Assembly: GCA_027922465.2 (NCBI GenBank)
Contig: BQMF02000096.1
Span: 744,001 to 808,000, forward strand
Length of the DNA stretch: 64,000 nt
Reading direction: 5' to 3'
Origin: Turritopsis dohrnii
Taxonomy: Eukaryota > Cnidaria > Hydrozoa > Anthoathecata > Oceaniidae
The position numbers were made by a program, and so were the translations under genes. How positions within the stretch are numbered: position 1 is the stretch's first letter; the number at the start of each line of letters is the position of its first letter. Under the pieces are notes generated by a model that searched no databases, was not told where the DNA came from, and saw nothing but the letters and a program-made list of their open reading frames with translations. Below are positions 57,050-64,000 of the stretch, piece by piece.

Positions 57050-57594
57050 TCTATATATTAATAGCCGATTCTCCGTCTGTCTGTTTGTTTGTAAGTCACG
57101 CAAAATGGTAGATTGAGTTGTGAGCAAAATTATTTCTTTTTTTGTGTGCGACGTGAGTTCGAAACAAATACATTGCAACCCCAATCGAACGTGACTTTTT
57201 TTGGCTGGTGAACCAATAGAGATAACGTTTTGTTTTTATTATTATTGTTAGTTTTATATTCCAAGGACCACCGTTACGGTGGCCCACAACTGCCACGCCA
57301 AAAGAAAAAAACACGCCAAAAGACAAAGACACGCCAAATAGAACAACAAACTCACGCCAAAAGATAATGTCACGCCAAGAAGTAGAAAAAGTAACGCCAA
57401 ATAGAGCAAAAAAGCTTGCCCCAAAGCAAAATGGCGCACCAATGCCAGCACCAAATATGTTTAGCGCTTTTGTTTGCTTTGCTTATTCAGCTTATGCAGA
57501 AAAATATTGGATTAACTTTCAGATTGGGAAAGCGAGGCTGTACAAAACATGTGCAAATTGACCGACCAAAGTTGCTGGTTATTCTTCAGCTAAA

Positions 57595-60588
57595 ATGTTT
57601 TGTCAGTTCTGTGGCAAAGAAAAGCTCACCCCGAATTCTCGGTATTGTGCACATTGTGGGAAAGGTATGTTGTACAGTAAATATTTTGAAAGTACGGTAT
57701 TGCTTAAGTGGAACACGTGTAATGCTCATACTCCTCTGGTGATCAATTTATTAAAAAAAGAATAATTCTTTTTCTCTAACTTCATCTCCAGAAGCAGCAG
57801 AAGCAGCAACTGGATTGCCAAAAAAAGAATCACCCGCTGAAGGTATTATAGTTTAATATTTAATTTTTACTGATTTGAAACAGCTTCAAAATTTGTTTAT
57901 GATTGAATAGCTTTTACTAAATAAGTAGTTATCAGGTCACAGGTGGACTAACTCTTTATCTTGCACCCAATTGCAAGACAATTCTAGCTTGAGTACATAG
58001 AGTTTGTAGAGGTAAATGTGTTTGCAGCTAGGAGTAGGATGTGGATTTTCTGCTGAATATTGCAGTTGAAATTGAGAATACTTGAGGCTCAATTTATGAT
58101 TGGATATTATTCTTATAAAAAAACTGTATTGAGAAAGGAAAAAAGTTCAAAAATCAAAATCGAAAGTCTAAGGTAAGGCAATAAAATAGGACTTCAGAGC
58201 AAGAATTAATCGTGCCATGACATGGGTAAAAGTAATATGAATGTGCAATTTATTTATATATTAATTATTTAGTTTGAAAAGATTACTGAAAAATACATGC
58301 AAATTTTCACTAATTGTAAATAATTTCGTTGTTATAAGCAAATTTTTACAAAATGTCAAAATAAAAATTCAGTTGCTATGTATATAAGCAGAAATATTAA
58401 CTTTGAATTTTAATCCACGAAAATGAATCTCGGAAAGATTTGATAGAAACATTATAGACTTCTTCATTATAGACTTCTGTGAAGAGGCAATAAGTAGTAA
58501 ATAAGTAACACATTCATAGACAAAGTTATAGTTGCTTTAAAATTTTCTAAATCATGTTTTTTTATACATAAAATAAAACAATGCAGTGCAAAATGTCACA
58601 AACATTGATTAAACTCAATTGACAATCTGTGGCAAATATAATGACTTGAAAACAACTCAGCAACCTGTACATAGAAACAAGGCACAAGCTTTGCAATACT
58701 TACTTACGTACTTAATCATTTGTACATTTTAGGGAATGTTATGACTTTCTCACAATACCAACAAAATAAATCAAACAGCTGGTTTGCAAGAGTGAACAAA
58801 AATAAATCTAGAGCTGTAAAATCAGATGTTCCTGTGGCTATCAATATTGGGATGTTGGCATGGAATGACAAAGCCGGATCAATAAAACCATTAAGAGGAA
58901 AACGTATAACTTTGAGGGTTTCAAGTGGAGCAAATTATGAAGTGATTCGAGCTAATGCTGTTAAAAGATTTGCTGACTTTTATAAAAATATTGTATCGGA
59001 GGAGCTGAGTTACAGCTTGACATTTGAAAGTGGCAAGGAGGCTCTGTGTATCCCTGGTACTTGTGAGGACTTTACCATAAAAAGATACAAAGAAGAACGT
59101 GGCAAAGAAAACAAAAATATTACATTGTATCTACTATCAGACAATGAGAAGATGGCATGGAAAAAAATTGAAAGTAGTCCATTCAATGAAGAGCTGCCAC
59201 TGGATGACTACTTCCACAATCTTTTTGATGATGAACATTTTTTTGATCCAACAACAGTTTTGGAAAAGGAAGATTTTTCCACTCCTTGCAAAAAGAGAAA
59301 GGCAGAACTTGCGGATGAGACATTTGCAAGAAACTTACAAAATGCTATAAATAATGAAGCTGAACTGGTACAACCAGAAAAACATGTTTTTTCAACATTA
59401 CCAGAGCTACTTGTTCATTTGAAAAAGAACATAATAGAAGATAAGCAGTTGTTCATAGTTGTAGGAAGGGGTGCATCTCTTGATCGCCATTTGACACTGT
59501 GGAAAAGAGAAACTCGTAAGAAAAATCCTCAAAGTAAATTAACAGTGCATTTTTCAAGGGAAAGTGGTATTGATGTCGGTGCAATGCACAAAGAATTTCT
59601 GACTGATGTCATTGCAGACTTAAAAAATTATATGTTTAAGAATGGAGTACCCAGAGACTCTATGTCCGATGTACAAAACAGTAACTACTTCTCCTCAGGC
59701 CAAATAGCAGCAGCATCATTAGTCCATGGTGGACCACCTCCCTGTTTTTTTCATCCAAACATGTTCCACTAAATGCTGCAACCTGACATAGATTTAAAAA
59801 AATTAGAACTTGACACACACTTTGTGCCAGCTGATTTGGATATCATTGAAAAGATACGAGAAGATCCAGTGCACGTAGCGGATGTAATCATTGAAAATGG
59901 CTATACGGGTGTGATAAGCAAGGAAAATGTGAACACAATTCTCGGCACTGTGATGATAGGGATTACATCACGCAGATTATCTTACCTAAAAGAATTTTTA
60001 CGTGAATTAGAGCTGTTTGGAGTTAAGGACTTCTTACAAACTCACAAACAGTTACTTACGATAGTGTTTGTTCAAAACAACAGTGGGTTGGTTGATGCTA
60101 ACTATGTGTTTTCGCTTCTCAAACCTCTTTTTTCATCAGAATCTTCCTCAAAGCGAATCTCCGAAGAACTCATTATGGATCACTTTCAAGATTTCTTAAT
60201 GATCCTTGAAGATGAAAATGTTTGTGGTTCAAGTGAAGCCTTGGCTTACCATTGTGATGAAACTAATCCAGAGGAATGCGAGAAAGAAGCCATAGCTCAA
60301 TTAACTCCAGCTAGAGTTATGAAGTGGTTAACAGGCCAAAGTCATAAGCCATTGTGCCAAGATGACGTAGAAATTATGGTCAGCTTTAAGCATGACTGTA
60401 TGGATGATAATCCTAAGCATACCATATGTTTTCCAGTTGTACATGCTTGCTCGAGGGAAATAGTTTTGCCGTGTATTCACATGAAGTCTTTTGAGGACTT
60501 TAAACATTGTTTTATGCTTACCTTTTGTAAAGGCAAGCTTTTGGTATCCAGTGAAGTATTTCCTGTTATCACGTATTTTCATTGTTAG
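57595..60588 (+). pseudogene. Zinc-ribbon / HECT E3 ubiquitin-ligase-like protein in transposon
   Basis: Three exons with agreeing phases: 57595-57664, 57792-57842 and 58733-60588. Exon 1 encodes a zinc ribbon (MFCQFCGKEK then RYCAHCGK: C-x2-C-x11-C-x2-C). Exon 2 is a short Ala/Glu linker. Exon 3 encodes a ~100-residue domain starting MTFSQYQQNK, an acidic linker, then a HECT region: LTVHFSRESGIDVGAMHKEF opens the N lobe and CFPVVHACSREIVLP carries the candidate thioester Cys (in VHACS) near the C terminus. HECT ligases take ubiquitin from an E2 onto that Cys and pass it to substrates. The frame is interrupted by one TAA at 59770-59772 and otherwise stays open for 271 more codons. It resembles G2E3-like HECT proteins repeated in cnidarian and fish genomes. 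Either a recent pseudogene, a sequencing error, or two proteins; the reading of HECT is firm, the role in the transposon unknown. Confidence 0.75.
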
Positions 60589-61429
60589 TTTGATTATATT
60601 ATATTTTATTTGCTTGTTTCCATGTTGTCATTTGGATAAACACAGACATGACTTTTTTACTTGCTGTACTGTTTAGAAATCTATTCCTTTTTGTTTTCTG
60701 ATAAGATACCATTTTGATAAGAAAGAAATTTTTGCAGGAAAAAATTAGTATGGCACTGTCACTATTTTATGTTGTAAATTTTGCCCTGTACAATCCTCAA
60801 AATTTATATTCTTCAAAAAAATTTCTTCCCTAAAACCAATGTATGAGCATTTTCTGTTCTTATTTACACAATTTTATATTTAAAAGCTACACTATTTTAC
60901 ATGATTATTTATTTAGATATATATGCTTGGATGTACAATCATACTTAGATGTATGCATTTTAGCTTTACTTAATTTTGTTGCAGTGCATTGCTGAGGCTG
61001 CGGTTATACCGTATGCATGGTTTTTTAGCATAGTTTCTTCTGTTCATTTTGGCAGTGTTTTACTTTATCAAAAATTCAAAAAACGCTTTTCTTAATGAAT
61101 GCTGACGTCAGAGAGATCTTTTTTATTTCGATGTTTCATAGGAAAATAGCAATTAACTGACAAATTTCTATCGTAGTTTCCTATTGCCAAAAATGTATTT
61201 ATATTTTGTTCTGAAGACAACAACTATTTCTGTTACGCTGAATTGTTTGCTTTCTTTTTTTCTGCCTTCCTTTCTACATAATTATACCCAGAACCTTTTG
61301 TCTCTTTCTATAAAAAAAGCGTCGATAAGCCAACCAACACCTTGGATCGAGTACTTATGTTCCTTCCTTTAAAATAGCAATTGTATTTTTAGGAGAAGTT
61401 GTAGTTCATCTTGGTAGGTTGCTTATTCA
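60589..61429. other. Intergenic region between the two convergent transposon genes
   Basis: AT-rich 3' regions. No motif beyond T-rich tracts recognised. Confidence 0.35.
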
Positions 61430-62194
61430 CTAAGAGAGAGACATGAGCTTCTCATAAAGTGATAGCGCATCTTCCCATGTCTTAGGTTTCGGAATATTCA
61501 GCGTAACCATTACATACTCGAAATATTCGGTGTACTCGTTTGAGTAGTCTCTCACTATAACATGCTGTGCTATGTCGTCTTGCATAGCAGCGGTAACAGG
61601 CTGCATGTAATCTCTACTTCCGTGCTGCTCAGTAATAAAATACAATGAATCAGGTCTTCCGCTTACTGTCTGATACTTAGATTTCCTGATGTTATGTGTG
61701 TTCCAGTGGACCTTAATCATGTCAAGGTCTTCTTGAAGTACCCCAGAAAATGAAAACCACAACGTTTCCATGCTCATCTCCGATGACGTATCGGTGGTTC
61801 GATTTGAACATAGATCCTTCAAAAAATTCCGCCACCAATTTGAAATTTGAACGATTGTCTGTACAATAATTCTTGGAACCCTTAAACCTTCCAGTTGCAA
61901 AGAATGCCACACAGTTCGATATCCAGCGGTCGAACCTGGACCATTGATCAATGCTCTCATCCTTTGCTTTACTGCATCGTGTGTTGCATCCAATTCGAAG
62001 AAAGTGTCACGGTGTCGTCTCTTCAAACCGTACTTGCTTAATCGTCGCAGTAGCGTTCGATAGCTGACATCAACACCATGGTACCTCTTGAGAAATACTA
62101 AAACCTCTTCATAACTGAAGCCTCTGTCAAAGTAGTACTTTATTACTTCCTCTTCGTTGACAATGTCATCAGGTTCAGAGTCTGAGGATGCCAT
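61430..62194 (-). pseudogene. IS3EU-like integrase transposase lacking its catalytic core
   Basis: 254 codons on minus from ATG 62192-62194 to TAG/TAA at 61430. Residues 1-60 form a helix-turn-helix: YYFDRGFSYEEVLVFLKRYH, VSYRTLLRRLSKYGLKRR. Residues 85-112 contain GYRTVWHSLQLEGLRVPR. Then, without a frame change, the sequence jumps to NWWRNFLKDL, ELDMIKVHWN-like (DLDMIKVHWNTHNIRKSKY) and SGRPDSLYF, the normal C-terminal part. Members of this family have about 150 residues between those blocks, carrying the DDE triad. Here they are gone, so the DNA-binding half is kept and catalysis lost. Such products often act as repressors (known for P elements); that this one does so is speculation. Confidence 0.75.
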
Positions 62195-63087
62195 AACTGA
62201 ACCTGCCTACTTACATATTGTCGAACATTCATTTTTTTTTTGTTTTTTTTTATTCTTTGTATCTGATTCTTATAATTGCTAACTAAACTTTTTCTTTTGG
62301 CGTGAATAATTTGTTCTATTTAGCGTGACATTTTCTTTTGGCGTGAGTTTGTTGTTCTATTTGGCGTGACTTTTTCTTTTGGCGTGGCTTTTTTTTGGCG
62401 TGGCAGTTGTGGGCCACCGTACACCGTTGACTTGGCTTTGAAAACAATACATCAACTAAATACAAAGAAACTAACTGATTAAACATTTTGAACAAAAAGC
62501 AGCAGTGGCAGAACGTGGCAGCATGTTTGCCAGTGTAACCTAATGCATCCTTTCCTGACTGTCTGAGACGGGTAAACTTTTTTTCGAGAAATCAAAATGT
62601 TTAAAAACCGATAGGTAAAAAAAGAGTATCATCAAACAAAATGTTTTTTTGCTTTTCTTTTAATAATTTAATTTTTTTTTTAATTGTTATGCGCTTCAGA
62701 TCGAACGTTTTGTTAATTCACTTTATTCATTTAGCACGTGCTTTTTTTTCTCTCCTCCCGTGTGATCTTTTTAAGAAGAGAAACCATTTTCCCCCTGTTT
62801 GTTAGTACCCATGTTAGAGCGCGTAACTTTTTTAAAACAAAAGCTAATACGCTTTGAGTGTATTGTTGTACTGATCAACGATTGTTTTAAAAAATAAATA
62901 AGTAACACATCATGAAATTTGGTTTTTTTGGAACCATTGTTTAAACTGATATTTGATATTTGATTTCGAATCTGCCTCTGGCTGAACACGAGCCGTTTAT
63001 CAGGAAATATGAGGTTTATTGGGGTCTCCGGGGTGACACACAGAGCAGGTGCACATGGGCGGCGAGCGACGCCGCCTTGGCGACTAG

Positions 63088-63429
63088 TTATAAATAATTA
63101 TCTCGAGAACCAATCAATGAACTCAAAATGATACGTGCTGGTACGCGTATCAAAATACATAAGTGGAAATATTGCTTCAGAATTGTGGTCCAGACGTTCT
63201 TTATCAATTTTCGTTTTTCTTGTTATATTTTTGAAGCATGTCGCATATTTCGCAAAATTCAACTGGTGCAGACTGATCCAAAATGGAGGGAAGGAGATGA
63301 AACTCGCTTTCCAAATAGCATGATCAAAATCTCCGACGCAATAGGTTATTGAAGTATCAATGTTTGGCTTTTTAACAGCAATTCCTCTACGTTGCTATAT
63401 TTCTTCTATGAAGTAATCATTTACTGTTT
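63088..63429. other. No gene recognised
   Basis: AT-rich flank after the Helitron; short overlapping ORFs at 63128-63352 have no recognisable motif. Confidence 0.35.
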
Positions 63430-63850
63430 GCTGATGGTATGTATTACTGTCTGGTTCTTCAAAGCTGGCCTAGTATTGGAGGATGGAGTAGTTGTGCCGT
63501 TTTCCCTTTCGTGGCAAGACTGGTGTTCAGATTTTTTGAATTGAGTCGAATGCTTTCTTTGCTGCCTCGAAAAATGAATCAAACTGTTCATCTTTACTCA
63601 TGCTATGTAATGTATTTACAACTAGATCAGCACACTTTTTACCTTTGATTGCTGGCATTCTTTCGGACAGTAGTGATCTAGATAGATTGGAATACAATTT
63701 GTAAAATAATTTGAGCCCGAAAAAAAAGCAAAACGACTTTTGCACCCAACAATTCTTGCTTTTGTCTCCTGATCTAGCTTTCTTCCAAACATTCTACTGA
63801 TAATTGCATGAGTGATTTGTTACTGCAGTAATCTTCATCTTGTACTAACG
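63430..63850 (-). pseudogene. hAT-type (TTF/ZMYM1-like) transposase fragment
   Basis: Reading minus with a small break near 63740: IISRMFGRKLDQETKARIVG, FFFGLKLFYKLYSNLSRSL, then ERMPAIKGKKCADLVVNTLH and DEQFDSFFEAAKKAFDSIQK, followed in another frame by TPVLPRKGKRH. This order (FFFGL..., L...LQ, AA..., L...R....F...W, LPR..) is the middle-to-C-terminal region of TTF-type/ZMYM1-like hAT proteins. The fragment is truncated and frameshifted. Confidence 0.6.
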
Positions 63851-64000
63851 AAAAAACAGCAAGAAAACCTCAAATCGCTGGAAAGAAGGTACAACAGTAT
63901 CTCAACAGATAAATCAATATCGATTGAAAACCTGTTCAAACGAAATGCCTGTGTCATGACAAGGAAATGTCTAGATGGTAAAACATGTCAAACGTTTTCA

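Larger units (their letters stand above)
57275..62421. mobile_element. IS3EU-like DNA transposon with HECT and integrase genes
   Basis: 5,147 bp. The terminal inverted repeats begin TACGGTGGCCCACAACTGCC and extend about 130 bp, made of iterated CACGCCAAAAG / CACGCCAAATAGAACAA motifs. They are flanked by a 6-bp target duplication CACCGT (57269-57274 and 62422-62427). The 6-bp duplication plus the integrase-type transposase supports IS3EU or a close relative. Two genes converge: a zinc-ribbon/HECT gene on plus and an internally deleted transposase on minus. The copy cannot move itself but may be moved in trans. Confidence 0.8.
57050..63087 (+). mobile_element. Helitron interrupted by the IS3EU-like transposon
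   Basis: Left part 57050-57274 from TCTATATATTAATAGCC; right part 62428-63087 ending GCCGCCTTGGCGAC then TAG|T. Joined, they make about 885 bp, in the same order as the related copy at 6186-6690, which retains ATTCCAAGGACTACGTTGAC (reverse strand) at the insertion point. Confidence 0.7.

Overview
The window looks like animal nuclear DNA, not bacterial or viral: it is AT-rich, genes are split by introns with GT..AG borders, and most of the sequence is mobile DNA. The element set (P-like THAP transposon, DIRS-order tyrosine-recombinase retroelement, Helitrons, IS3EU-like integrase transposon, hAT and KRBA2-like remnants, long-TIR Tc1/mariner derivatives, a tRNA-headed SINE) suggests a non-bilaterian metazoan, probably a cnidarian. 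That placement is inference; no rRNA, mitochondrial or diagnostic host gene is present.

Host genes: two are supported. A small four-exon gene at 11614-12387 encodes a 74-residue putative secreted peptide. A 17-exon gene at 35918-51292 encodes a 488-residue MFS transporter, most like the SLC18B1 (vesicular polyamine transporter) group; its phases agree at every junction and its introns are swollen by transposons.

Layout: 1-10 kb holds repeats (a TA-flanked TIR element, dispersed repeat R1, a small MITE, three Helitrons lying head to tail on the minus strand, a further Helitron end). 10-16 kb holds the peptide gene, MITEs and Helitrons. 16.4-28.0 kb is a deep nest: a Helitron copy is split by a TIR element with a 7-bp target duplication, which is split by a DIRS-type retroelement with PAT/Ngaro-style split direct repeats; this is interrupted by two tandem copies of an ~825-bp repeat, and the first tandem copy carries a 1.1-kb long-TIR element and a 4.6-kb P-like transposon. 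The second tandem copy preserves both empty sites. 28-34 kb has SINEs, MITEs and a decayed multi-exon gene with a CXC-like Cys cluster. 35.9-51.3 kb is the MFS gene. 52-56 kb holds decayed integrase and hAT fragments. 57.3-62.4 kb is an IS3EU-like transposon inserted in a Helitron; it carries two convergent genes, a zinc-ribbon/HECT ubiquitin-ligase-like gene and an integrase-type transposase that has lost its catalytic core. 63.4-63.9 kb has another hAT remnant.

Most promising items: the transposon-borne HECT gene, the P-like element with a convergent C2H2 gene, and the nest with internal empty-site controls. All homology statements come from reading motifs; no database search was run.
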